From Diphasiastrum complanatum (taxonomy: Eukaryota; Streptophyta; Lycopodiopsida; Lycopodiales; Lycopodiaceae): 64,000 bases of DNA. Both the position numbers and the translations under genes were made by a program. Every line of letters begins with the position of its first letter. Position 1 is the first letter of the stretch. The DNA lies in assembly GCA_029204225.1 (NCBI GenBank), contig CM055102.1:27192922-27256921 (forward strand), given 5' to 3'. The notes beneath the pieces were generated by a model. That model made no database searches. It was not told where the DNA came from and was given only the letters and a program-made list of their open reading frames with translations. This document shows positions 21,901 through 34,948 of the stretch, piece after piece.

Positions 21901-24900
21901 CCAAGATGAAATAAACTTTCAGATAATGCACCTGGATCGCACAGACATTGTTCTCAAGAGAGATTGGCTCTACAGTTTAGGACCTTCCCTCCACAGAAAT
22001 TATCAGGAGAACACCCTCAGCCTTCAACATAAAGGCCGAGAGATCCAGTTGCATGGGGAGCATGATGTTCCCAACAGTCGTATGGTCTGCAGTTCAGAGC
22101 TCTGTCAGCTAATCGGAGACGATGACCATCAGGTATTCTTATGTGACTTTCAGTTTATTCGTGAAGTTTCTATTTCTAGTTCTATACAGCAAAAAATTAG
22201 TAAATTAGAAACGTTATCTTCTAAATTTAAAGATGTTTTTCCTGAAGATTTGCCACATGGTTTGCCACCTAGCAGAGAGGTAGATCATCTAATAAACCTA
22301 GTACCTGGTACAGCACCTATTCTAAACCTCCGTATCGGGTCAGCTGAACAGAGGATGAAGAAATAACTAGGCAGTTAACAGATTATCTTGGGAAAGGCCA
22401 ATTTCAGACCAATAGTTCACCATGGGCCTCACTAGTCCTATTGGTGAAAAAGAAACAGGGGTCTATGCGTCTTTGCGTAGATTACAGAGCCCTCAATAAA
22501 GTCACAATAAAGAATAAGTACCCTATGCCTCGGGTAGACGAGTTGTTTGATCAACTCGACGGGGCTAAATTTTTCAGTAAAATAGACCTCAGATCGGGAT
22601 ATCATCAAGTTCGTATAAAATTGGAAGATGTCTCGAAAACAGCCTGTAGGACTCGTCATGGTCATTATGAGTTTAAGGTGATGCCATTTGGGCTCACAAA
22701 TGCTCCAGCTACCTTTATGACCTTGATGAACAGTGTCCTCAGACCATACTTGGGTAAGTTTGTAGTCGTATTTTTAGATGACATCCTCGTCTACAACAAA
22801 ACGAGGAAGGAGCATCTAAAACACCTCAGAAAGGTGTTTCGACTGCTCAGAAAGCATAAGCTTTATGCTAAACAATCCAAGTGTGAATTCTTCGTTGAAG
22901 AAGTAGCATATTTGGGTCACATTATATCGTCAGATGGGATTCAGAGGATTATAGGCAGCAGGTCCTATATGAATGTCATGACAATCCTAGTGCGGGACAC
23001 CCAGGCATACAGAAGACCTATGAGCTTCTTCGTAGGCAGTTTTTCTGGCCCAGTATGAAAAAGGACGTCCAACAATATGTAACCAGTTGCCAGAAATTTC
23101 AAGTAAACAAAGCAAAGCGTTTAAAGGCAGGAGGGTTGTTGCAACCCTTAGAAATACCAGCTGGTAAATGGGAGAGTATCTCCATGGATTTTATGGTAGG
23201 CCTGCCTAAAACCCGGGTAATGATGCTATATGGGCCACAGTTGACCGTCTGACCAAAATGGCTCATTTTATTCCGACCAAAACAACCATTAGAGCTCCAG
23301 AGTTAGCGAGGTTGTTTGTAGACGGGCTATTTAAATTGTACGGTCTATCTTTCGGCATAGTCAGCGACCGGGACAGTAAGTTTAGTGGGAATTTTTGGAG
23401 GGCAGTATTTCATCATGTCCATACTAAACTTAATAAGAGTACCACCGACCATCCACAGACGGACGGTCAAACAGAGAGGGTAAATCAGGTGTTGGAGGAT
23501 ATGCTTCGTGCATACGTCAGCAAGAAGCAGACTAATTGGGAGGAGTATCTCTCAATATTACAGTTTGCTTACAACAGTACCAAACATTCAGCTACGGGAT
23601 ACAGCCCATTTATGCTGATGTACGGTTTTCAGCCACACTCACCCACAGGTGTAGGGTTTAAACAAGAAAAAGTTGAAGCAGCCAGAAACTTTTTAGAGGA
23701 CCTAAACCAGATGATAGAACATGCTAAGCGTAGCATCAGGCAGTCCCAGGATCGAGCCAGGCATTATGCAGATCCACACAGACGGGATGTGCAGTTCTCC
23801 GCTGGTGAGAAAGTCTACTTGAGAGTCCCAGTTGACTCTAAAACCCTCAAATGAGGAGTGTGTGCTAAGTTGTCTCCAAGGTATTGTGGTCCCTTTACCA
23901 TCAGTAGGAGACTAGGCGAGGTCACCTATGAACTAGAACTCCCACACGGCAGTAAGGTTTTTCCAGTCTTTCATGTAAGTCAGTTACGAAAAGCCTTAAC
24001 CAGATCGGAAAATCTGGTAGGGGACAGTGTTCTAGTTCTCCCATTGGATCCTCAGCAACCTTGTTACGAGCTCGTAACCAGTGCCGAACCCTAGAGAACA
24101 CAGATAGGTCAGATACCACAGTCAGGGTCGTGTCCAGCGTACATGACCAACAGGGCAAGACAGTGTGAGTAGTGTGCCCCAGCACGGTCCATAGCCATGG
24201 CGGGCCTAACACAGCCTAGGGACCCTGTCAGCAGGATAGGGCCCCCAGTTGGGTCCCGACGTGCAGTCGGCCACGTCAGTGCCACGTGGCCGACACTTGG
24301 CAGTAGCATGCTACCAGTCCTCACACTGGGCTAGGAGGGTCTTACTCTATATCAGGGAGTAGGCAAGGTTGGGTGGATCAGTTAGTGTTTGCCCTACTGT
24401 GGTGTTAGGATCTATTACACTGGTATCAGAGCCATCTCCATCCTAGGGAGTTTAGGACAGCAGTAGAGAAAGCTATCAGAAGATAGGAAGTGTTTCTCAG
24501 ATTCTCAGAGAGGAATAGAGGAGGAGGATCGCTATAGGAGCAGCCTTCAAACTTCTGATTTCCACTGAGAAATCACAGTAGCAAGGAGTTAGATTCCAAG
24601 TGTAGGTAACTCGCTGAAAAAACAGCTGTTTCTCACTGAGTTCAGAGGATTCTCTATAGTTTTCCCAGCGAAATTAGAGTAGGAAGAAGCCAGCACCTCC
24701 ATCGCTGTACAGTCAGAGTCCTACATCCGATTTCCAGGGAAAAAGTCACTGGTTCTCAGCGAGTTGGAAGCCAAAAAAGAGGAGCAGGGCCAGCGCTGCC
24801 AGTGCTTCTGAAAATCTGGTTTTTCAACAAGTTTTTGGGCCCCAACGTCAGAGATTTGGAGCAAGAGGATTCCTACCAGATCAGCGAGTAGGAGACTTCT

Positions 24901-27900
24901 GAAATTTCAGAACTTAGAAGGGTTTTTGGACTTCAGATTTGCCTTTTTGTGGACAAGTTGGATTGCAATCAGACCAGCGAGTTACTATCCTCAAAAAACC
25001 GGGAAATTTAGTACCGTTTTGAAGCCTCAAACTGGCATTTTTCGGAACAGCAGGTCTGAAATCTGGGGGAAAAGAGCTGAACCCATGGAAGTAGAAGAAC
25101 AGGAACAGTTCGCCGAAGAACTCGACGAACTGGTTACCAAGGAGCAGTTCCTCCAATTGGTAACAGAGGTGGATGAACTGAAGCTGGCATTAGCCAATTT
25201 CAAGTCCAGTGTGGACGACTCGTTCGCTGAACTCAAAAACTTGATTTTGAGTTCCGCGAAAGGAAGCCTTCCCTCCACTTCTCAGTTATCCCCTTCTCCA
25301 CTTCCATCAGTTTCGGGTGAGACTTTACGGTCTCACCCCAGTGTTTTTAAAGATTTAAAGCCTCCTACTTTTAATGGGGAAGAGAAGGATAGAAATGCAG
25401 ATATTCTACAAACCTTCCTCAGCAAATGGAAGAACATTCATGCTCTTAAACAGACCCCTGACCATTTGCAAGCAATTGAGGCCAGTCTTTCTTTAGGGCC
25501 TATGGCCTATAAGTGGTGGTTAAATCTCCAGGAGACTGGGCAGACTCCCCGGTCATGGAAAGCTTTTGAAGAAGCTTTCCTAAGAGAATTTCTATTAGAG
25601 AATGAACTTGATAGAGCCTGGGAAGCCTGGGAAAGAACACTAATGGACAAGTCCCTCATCCAATATATCTCGCAGTATCGAGAGGCAATTTTAAAGATTA
25701 AAAATATGGATGACTATCAAAAAATCAGGGGATTTGTCCGTGGCCTCAAAGATGAATATAAAGTAGAGGTCCAGAGAAACTCGCCTACTACCCTTGAGCA
25801 AGCTCTCAGATATGCTCAAATCTATGATGATTCAGTGGGTAGGAAGAGAGCGAGACAGCAACCACTTTCTGAGCAGCTTCCTCAGAAAGACTTTCAATTT
25901 AAAAAGAAATTTTTAAAAAGAAAGAAAGAAGATAAATTTAAAGGTGAAGCTCCTCAGAAACGCCCTTCACACATACAGCCCTTAAAACCAGATGATTTTG
26001 AGAAAGCCAAACAAGAACGTTTGTGCTTTGTGTGTATGGGCAAGGGACACACAGTCAGACAGTGTCCCAAGGGGCCTTTCACTAAAAAAGATAAGAAAGA
26101 TAAAAAACAAGTTCATCTTGTTCAGACTGTATGTTTCCCCAGTGACTCGGCAGCTTCCGAGATCAAAGTGTATCATGAAGATCATGAACACTGTTGCCAG
26201 CTGACCTCTGCAATGCTAGCGAGACCCTTCAGCTTTGGGCCGCATGACCTAGTACGTATGCATGGGAAAGTTGGTAACCAGTCAGTAAGAGTCATGGTTG
26301 ATGATGGGGCAACCCATAATTTCATCAACCACACCCTGGTTAAAAAGCTTAAACTACCAGAAGTACCTAGTCAGCATAGGTACATAGTTTCATTAGCTAA
26401 GGGTGAAGATAAAAAAATATGGGAAACTATGGTAAGTAAGTTAAATCTTGGTATTCAGGGGTACCAAGATCAAATAAACTTTCAGATAATGCACCTGGAT
26501 CGAACAGACATTGTTCTCGGGAGAGATTGGCTCTACAGTTTAGGACCTTCCCTCCACAGAAACTATCAGGAGAACACCCTCAGCTTTCAGTATAAAGGCC
26601 GAGAGATCCAGTTGCATGGGGAGCATGATGTTCCCAACAGCCCTATGGTCTGCAGTTCAGAGCTCTGTCAGCTAATCGGAGACGAAGACCATCAGGTATT
26701 CTTATGTGACTTTCAGTTTATTCCTGAAGTTTCTATTTCCAGTTCTATTCAGCAGAAAATCAGTAAATTAGAAACTTTATTGTCTAAATTTAAAGATGTT
26801 TTTCCTGAAGATTTGCCACATGGTTTACCACCTAGCAGAGAGGTAGATCATGTAATAAACCTAGTACCAGGTACAGCACCTGTTTCTAAACCTCCGTATC
26901 GGGTCAGCCGAACAGAGGATGAAGAAATAACTAGGCAGTTAACAGACTATCTTGGGAAAGGCCAAATTCAGACCAGTAGTTCACCATGGGCCTCACCAGT
27001 CCTATTGGTGAAAAAGAAAGAGGGGTCTATGCGTCTTTGCGTAGATTACAGAGCCCTCAATAAAGTCACAATTAAGAATAAATACCCTATGCCTCGGGCA
27101 GACGAGTTGTTTGATCAACTCGACGGGGCTAAGTTTTTCAGTAAAATAGACCTTAGATCGGGATATCATCAAGTCCGTATAAAATCGGAAGATGTCTCGA
27201 AAACAGCTTTTAGGACTCGTCACGGTCATTATGAGTTTAAGGTGATGCCATTTGGGCTCACAAATGCTCCAGCTACCTTTATGACCTTGATGAACAGTGT
27301 CCTCAGACCATACTTGGGTAAGTTTGTAGTCGTATTTTTAGATGACATCCTCGTCTACAGCAAAACGAGGAAGGAGCATCTAAAACACCTCAGAAAGGTG
27401 TTTCGACTGCTCAGAAAGCATAAGCTTTATGCTAAACAATCCAAGTGTGAATTCTTCGTTGAAGAAGTAGCATATTTGGGTCACATTATCTCTTCAGATG
27501 GGATTAAGATGGACCCAAATAAGGTTAAAGCCATACTCAGTTGGCTGAGACCTCAGAATATTTTGGAACTTCAAATCTTTCTTGGTCTGGCGGGATATTA
27601 CAGACGATTTGTCAAGGAATATGCTCAGATAGCAGTCCCTATGACAAATCTTCTTAAGGGGAAGGGAAAGGAGTTCATTTGGGAGTCTGCACAACAGGAG
27701 AGCTTTGATGCTCTCAAAACAGCCTTAGCTACAGCACCAGTCTTAAAAGTCGTCGACCCCAATCAGCCATTTGTGGTCGAAACAGATGCTAGCGACTTTG
27801 CAGTAGGCGCTGTGCTAACTCAGGGTGGACGACCAGTTGCCTTCGAGAGTAAAAAACTCGAGCCAGCACAGACTAGGTATAGTGCCTATGAAAAGGAACT

Positions 27901-30900
27901 CTTTTCTATAGTCCATGCCCTTAAGACTTGGAGGCATTATTTGTATGGTGCCAACTTTGAGGTCCTGACAGACCATGAGAGTCTCAGATACCTTTGCAAT
28001 CAACCTGAGCTTAGAGGTCGGAAAGCTCGTTGGGCAGAGTTGATGCAAGAGTTTGACATGTCTATCAGATATAGGCGTGGAAAATTCAATACAGTAGCAG
28101 ATGCCCTTAGCAGAATGCCTATGATAAACGAGCTGAGTTTTACTCAGATTCGTAATGAGTTACTCGAGTCCTTGAGAGGGAAATGCCAGCATGATGCATT
28201 CTTCTCTATTATCTGGAACTCAGTCCAGAACAGACAGTTACAGACTCCAGAACCAGTTCCCGGGGCTGGTGTCAGTTCATCCAAGAATACGGCAGCTTCC
28301 GTTGAGGATGATAATGAGTCCGAGTATACGTCGTCAGATGACGTTGAGGATTCTGAGCCTGTATTACCCAAGCAAACCCCTGTGGTTGAGGGTCAGTTGA
28401 CTCAAGGATTCAAATGGAAACAGTATTCCATTCAGGATGAGTACTTGCTCTATAGAGATAGAGTATGTGTCCCCAATTCAGAGGATTATAGGCAGCAGGT
28501 CCTATATGAATGTCATGACAATCCTAGCGCGGGACACCCAGGCATACAGAAGACCTATGAGCTTCTTCGTAGGCAATTTTTCTGGCCCAGTATGAAAAAG
28601 GACGTCCACCAGTATGTAACCAGTTGCCAGAAATGTCAAGTAAATAAAGCAGAGCGTTTAAAGGCAGGAGGGTTGTTGCATCCCTTAGAAATACCAGCTG
28701 GTAAATGGGAGAGTATCTCCATGGATTTTATAGTAGGCCTGCCTAAAACCCAAAAGGGTAATGACGCTATATGGGTCACAGTTGACCGTCTGACCAAAAT
28801 GGCTCATTTTATTCCGACCAAAACAACCGTTAGAGCTCCAGAGTTAGCGAGGTTGTTTGTAGACGGGCTATTTAAATTGTACGGTCTACCTTCCGGCATA
28901 GTCAGCGACCGGGACAGTAAGTTTACTGGAAATTTTTGGAAGGCAGTATTCCATCATCTCCATACTAAACTTAATATGAGTACCACTGACCATCCACAGA
29001 CGGACGGTCAAACAGAAAGGGTAAATCAAGTGCTGGAGGATATGCTTCGTGCATACGTCAGCAAGAGGCAGACTAATTGGGAGGAGTATCTCTCAATATT
29101 AGAGTTTGCTTACAACAGTACCAAACATTCAGCTACGGGATACAGCCCATTTATGCTGATGTACGGTTTTCAGCCACGCTCACCCACAGCTGTAGGGTTT
29201 AAACAAGAAAAAGTTGAAGCAGCCAGAAACTTTTTAGAAGACCTAAACCAGATGATAGAACATGCTAAGCGTAGCATTAGACAATCCCAGGATCGAGCCA
29301 GGCATTATGCAGATCCACACAGACGGGATGTGCAGTTCTCCACTGGTGAGAAAGTCTACTTGAGAGTCCCAGTTGACTCTAAAACCCTCAAATCAGGAGT
29401 GTGTGCTAAGTTGTCTCCAAGGTATTGTGGTCCCTTTACCATCAGTAGGAGACTAGGCGAGGTCACCTATGAACTAGAACTCCCACACAGCAGTAAGGTT
29501 TTTCCAGTTTTTCATGTAAGTCAGTTACGAAAAGCCTTAACCAGATCAGATAATCTGGTAGGGGACAGTGTTCTAGTTCTCCCATTGGATCCTCAACAAC
29601 CTCCACATGAACCAGAGGAAATTCTTGATAGTAGAGAGACGCAGACTCGTCATACTCTATACCGAGAATATCTGGTTAAGTGGAATGATCAGCCTGTTGA
29701 GAATGCCACTTGGGAAAGAGGCAGCGTCCTTCGCAAGATTTTTCCAGACTTTGTCTTAGAGGACCAAGACGGTTCTTAAGGGGGAGGGAGTGTTACGAGC
29801 TCGTAACCAGTGCCGAACCCTAGAGAACACAGATAGGTCAGATACCACAGTCAGGGTCGTGTCCAGCGTACATGACCAACAGGGCAAGACAGTGTGAGTA
29901 GTGTGCCCCAGCACGGTCCATAGCCATGGCGGGCCTAACACAGCCTAGGGACCCTGTCAGCAGGATAGGGCCCCCAGTTGGGTCCCGACGTGCAGTCGGC
30001 CACGTCAGTGCCACGTGGCCGACACTTGGCAGTAGCATGCTACCAGTCCTCACACTGGGCTAGGAGGGGCTTACTCTATATCAGGGAGTAGGCAAGGTTG
30101 GGTGGATCAGTTAGTGTTTGCCCTACTGTGGTGTTAGGATCTATTACAAACCTCCACATGAACCAGAGGAGATTCTTGATAGTAGAGAGACGCAGACTCG
30201 TCATACTCTATACCGAGAATATCTGGTTAAGTGGAATGATCAGCCTGTTGAGAATGCCACTTGGGAAAGAGGCAGCGTCCCTCGCAAGATTTTTCCAGAC
30301 TTTGTCTTAGAGGACCAAGACGGTTCTTAAGGGGGAGGGAGTATTACGAGCTCGTGACCAGTGCCGAACCCTAGAGAACACAAATAGCTTAGATACCACA
30401 GTCAGGGTCGTGTCCAGCGTACACAACCAACAGGGCAAGACAGTGTGAGTAGTGTGCCCCAGCACGGTCCATAGCCATGGCGGGCCTAACACAGTCTAGG
30501 GACCCTGTCAGCAGGACAGGGCCCACAGTTGGGTTTTGACGTGCAATCGGCCACGTCAGTGACACGTGGCCGACACTTGGCAGTTGCATGCTACCAGTCC
30601 TCACACTAGGCTAGGAGGGGCTTACTCTATATCAGGGAGTAGGCAAGGTTGGGTGGATCAATTAGTGTTTGCCCTACTGTGGTGTTAGGATCTATTACAC
30701 CTGGTTTAGGCCATACGCGCTCCGTGTACTCCACCTATCTCTAGTGCAACTCCTGATCGTCCCGATCCCGAGTCTCGCGCCACAAGGGGTGCAATATGTG
30801 GGCTACGGCGTGGATGGGTCGGTGGAAGTAGTCCCATCTGGCCTCCCAGATATACGAGATCTCGCGCCTCCTGCAGCAGACAAATCACAACAATCAGGTA

Positions 30901-33900
30901 ACCATAGCATAAAAGAAACGTATCAGACTTGAGTGAGAAACAACAAACTAGACACGGAAGAGTCATACCTGTGCTCGTCCAAGCCTGACGTCAGAATCCC
31001 CTCGCCGATGCGGTCCATGAACTCGTAAATGAGACCGAGAGTGCACCCCTCACGATCTACCAGGCGCAACACTCTGAAAATGGGTAGAAGGACCGCAGCA
31101 ATCTCCTCAGCACGTGTCCAGAACTCATCACCGAACACAGTGGACCGGAAAAACACCGCATGTGGGACGTCCATGAACTCTCGGAAGGCCTCGCTGGAAA
31201 ACCATCCGTTGCAGTGCGTCCTTCACCTTTGTCAATCGCTCTAGCACCACATCCGAGCACATGTCACATTGATTCTAGTAAAATCATAGCAAGTGCCAAA
31301 AAACACACGAGATTAGGGCGAGGGATAGAATCATTTCAGTTTGAGCGAAAACGGGCGACTGACGCTAGCGTGGGAGTCCTTGCAGGCGTAAAGGAGTGCA
31401 GTGCAGGCCTAAACCACGCTACTGGCAGATGCTTGCATGATGTTCCACGCCTGAACCCTAAAAAACATGGAATTAGGGCATGGAAATTGAAATTTGTGAT
31501 ACGGACGTAGATGGGTGGAACGGAGGTCATAGGAGTCTCTGCAGGCATGTGGAAATGCATTCTAGGCTCAGACATCACCTGAATTGGTTGTCCACAAGTC
31601 ATTTTGTGAAAATGGCAAAAAAACACAAGCACTTGGAATGTGGTGTTCAAATATCGCTAGGCGTGCCGTAACGGTTGAAACTGACGCCATAGAAATCACC
31701 GTGGGCATGAAGAAAGGTGGTCTAGAGCCAAACTACGCTCGATTTGGTTGCCTACAGCTCAATGTCAACACTTGCAAAAAATCAAGCCTATACTCACCAA
31801 ATATTGAAATCTGATCGTTTCGCTCTCCACAAAGCTCAGATCCCCCTGGCACCGTGCACACCACCTCCATATCGCCGAGTAGATGCTTGCCGACTATCCA
31901 CACGCCTTGATCGGACACCTGTAGCTCAATATAAAAAAAATTTCCTCCTCCACGGCTGGTGCGATTCTGGCCGTGAGGAGGTGCAAAAAAAAAAAATTTA
32001 CTGTTTTTTTTTTGTGCAATTCTGGGAGCAGAAACGCGTTTCTATGCATCTATGGTTTAAGTATAGCTTCCGTATACTGTGATATATAGTAGGTTAGGGA
32101 TTTGTCCATGACCAACTTCTCCCAAGCTTCCCAAGCCCTATCAAGCTCATTGGCTGGCAAAAACTCTCGTAGAGGACAAGCTAGCTTCTAAGGCTTGTAA
32201 ATGATCTGGAGTCTGTTGTAATGCATGCATATTCTTCCATTTACTAAGAAAAGTTTGAAGAATATCGGTGTTTCTGTCCTTTTCTTCTCCGTTAAAGATT
32301 GGTGGTTTCAAATCTTTAAACAAACTTGGGTTTATTCTGGTATCTCCCGATGGGGTAGGAACTGCGGGAGGTACAAATAACGGAGATACCATAGGTACTG
32401 GAGCTGAGTATGAAACTGAAACTGTAGTTGTAACTGGAATGAAAGATGTAGGAGGTACTAATGTTGCAAACAAGCTCTTAAGTTCTACAAATGACTTATC
32501 TTGCTTCGTTTGCATGCTGTTCAAAGTCTGTTTTAGATTAGTTACCTTAGTTTCTATTTTTTGATATTGTTCTTTAGAAAGAAAATCATCTTCATTTAAA
32601 GTTTCAAATTTTTCATTAACATCCATAGCTACTTCTTCCTCCTGAAAATCAATGGCTTTTCCTGGGGAAATTTGAGTTTCCACGGGGGTCGTCATGTTGA
32701 GGTTCGAAGAGAGTAGTAAAAGTTAAACAAATCAAAAGGAAAAAGAGGAAGAAAAAGACTTAGCTCTAAGTGAGCCCCTCTCGTCGATTGAAATCGAAGA
32801 AAACCCCTCAGCTTTAAAATGGTTGTAGAAATAGCTCCTTGATTCTTTGCTTCAGCTTGCTGGAAACTGGAATTCGAAATTGCAACGTTGCTAAGCTTTC
32901 GAACAGTCGTTGATCTGCATGCAAGCTCCAGATGGTTGCTATCTTCTGCAAAAGCACTGGATAGAGATGAATTAAGTGTACAAATCTGCCCACGAACAGC
33001 TCGTTGGAAAAGATGACAAAATGTGCTGTCCAATCAGAGATATTAGCGCTGGATTTCCCTTCACAAAGTGCGCATGTGATTCCCTGCAATAACTCGCTAG
33101 AAAGGTGGATAAAAATGCTCTGAAAAATCAGTATTTTAATACTGATTAAACTGAGAAAAAAGCTCCCAAAATTTCAGAAGAGAGGTCGCTGAAAAATCGG
33201 AGATTGGGGTGCTGAAATCACTGCTAAAAGTGCGCTCCAACTTATGATAAAAAACTTGCTTGAAATCACTGATATGACAAACAGATTTGGGTGCTGGAAC
33301 TCCTGGAATCCATGTGAGCTAGAGCGCTTGATTCTGCTGTCCAAAGTGCGATGGACCTGCCCACGGATCTGCTCGCTGGAAAGTCCCCGGATCTGCTTGT
33401 TGGAAAATGCTTCTCAGCAGGTCGTTGAAGTCCAGATTGAATAAGAAAGAAACTTTTCTAGAAATCTGGTTGTAAAAATGCCCACAAAGAGCGCTGAAAA
33501 ACAGCAGTAGAGAGGGCGTACTATGCTCTTCAAAATTTTCCTCTTTCAAGCCGAAAAAATCACACCTGATGGGCGCTCAAAAATCAGCAATCTTCCTCTC
33601 CAAACTCACCGATCGAAAAGAGATCACCTATGGAAGACATAGAGGATGCCACTACTACAATGTGGATCTAACATCAATGCTCTGTTACCAATGTTAGGAA
33701 CAGCATAACGACAGGAAGGCAAAGCTAGTCTGATCCACCCAGCCAATGCACTCTCTTATAGAATGCCCCTCCTAGCCCAGTGTGAGTTTGCATGGGAACG
33801 GTAGGTGGGAGTTGCTGCCAACACCCACTGTTCACATTGCATGCGCTAGATAACTGTTACATGTCGGTCCCAATCCATCATGATATGCATGCATGTCTGA

Positions 33901-34888
33901 CTCACACTATCCTCTGCTCTCTGGCGGTTAGCTGTTCCTAGATATTGGGTTGGTACTGTTACGATCTCGTAACATGTATGGTAGACCTAAGAGTTGGTGA
34001 AGATGATGGATAGCAATAAGTTTAGGCTAATTTGTATATGAGTTGATCTAGAAGGATTGAGCATGGTACCATCAATAGATGAAAGGACAAGTAACTAAAG
34101 CAACCAAAAGAACATCTTTTTCTCTGTTAAAAAATTGACATTGGATCATGCATAGAAAACATGTGGGAAAACAAAAGTAAGAGGAATACAATGACGTAAG
34201 AGTGAAAGAGTATGACTGCAAATGAAAAATTTATCAAAATAGATTACAACAGAGTTACCAATGATATGAGTGTGTGTTTGTAGATTCTTTGATGGCAAGT
34301 GGTCTAAAGCTTACTATTCAGGCTAAAACATTGTTTTGGATTTTTTTTGAACTTGGGGACATTTAATATACTTGCTACAATTCTCCTATTTCTCTTTATG
34401 TTATGGTTGACTATCTTGTTTTCACCTGGGTAGATAACGAGTGAATAACTTGTTTAATGTAGTATACTCTAAGAAATACCATGATAATCTCTAATAGACA
34501 TTGTTAGAGTCTCCTAACCTGAGAACATTTACTACTTGTACGAGAACATTGGTGTATGAGAGACTAGAAGGCTAAAACTTGCAGCATGGGATTTGAAGCC
34601 TGTTTTTTATACACCCAATGCTGGTGGTGCTTCCATGTCTTTGATATACACTTACCATGACCGTAGGCTTGCATATGCAGACTTATAAAAGACTATTTTG
34701 ACATACTTCTTTGCTACATATAACCAGACATATCGTTTTTCATTCGGCCTACTTACGAGAAGGTGTAGGTACTTGATGTTTTGTTATCTATACTTTGCCA
34801 ATTTTTGAACAATATTTATTGCACTTTGGACATGTATATGTATGTATGTATGTACATATATGTATATCTATATTTGTTGTTATCCGAA

Positions 34889-34948
<60 letters not shown>

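Larger units (their letters stand above)
24062..30148 (+). mobile_element. Gypsy-B, full-length chromodomain-type Ty3/Gypsy retrotransposon
   Basis: 6,087 bp with two 358-bp LTRs that differ by one base as I read them, PBS, a single open gag-pol frame, PPT, and a 5-bp AACCT target duplication. All features indicate a recent insertion into Gypsy-A, and possibly a still-competent copy. Confidence 0.93.
19785..30699 (+). mobile_element. Gypsy-A, decayed plus-strand element interrupted by Gypsy-B
   Basis: Comprises a leader (from about 19785), broken gag-pol 20414-24056, the Gypsy-B insertion, the remaining C-terminus 30149-30330, and a 3' LTR 30342-30699. The 5' LTR, PBS and first part of the leader are missing. 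It is the same family as Gypsy-B. Confidence 0.85.
19161..33906 (-). mobile_element. Gypsy-C, outer element of the nest (minus strand, interrupted)
   Basis: Bounded by related LTRs (19161-19468 and 33692-33906) in minus orientation, with a PPT beside the left one and a PBS beside the right one. Only a C-terminal chromodomain piece and an N-terminal Gag piece survive. The middle is occupied by a hAT fragment and the plus-strand Gypsy-A and Gypsy-B. The flanks (GGTAT left, CTATC right) are not a clean target duplication. Confidence 0.75.
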
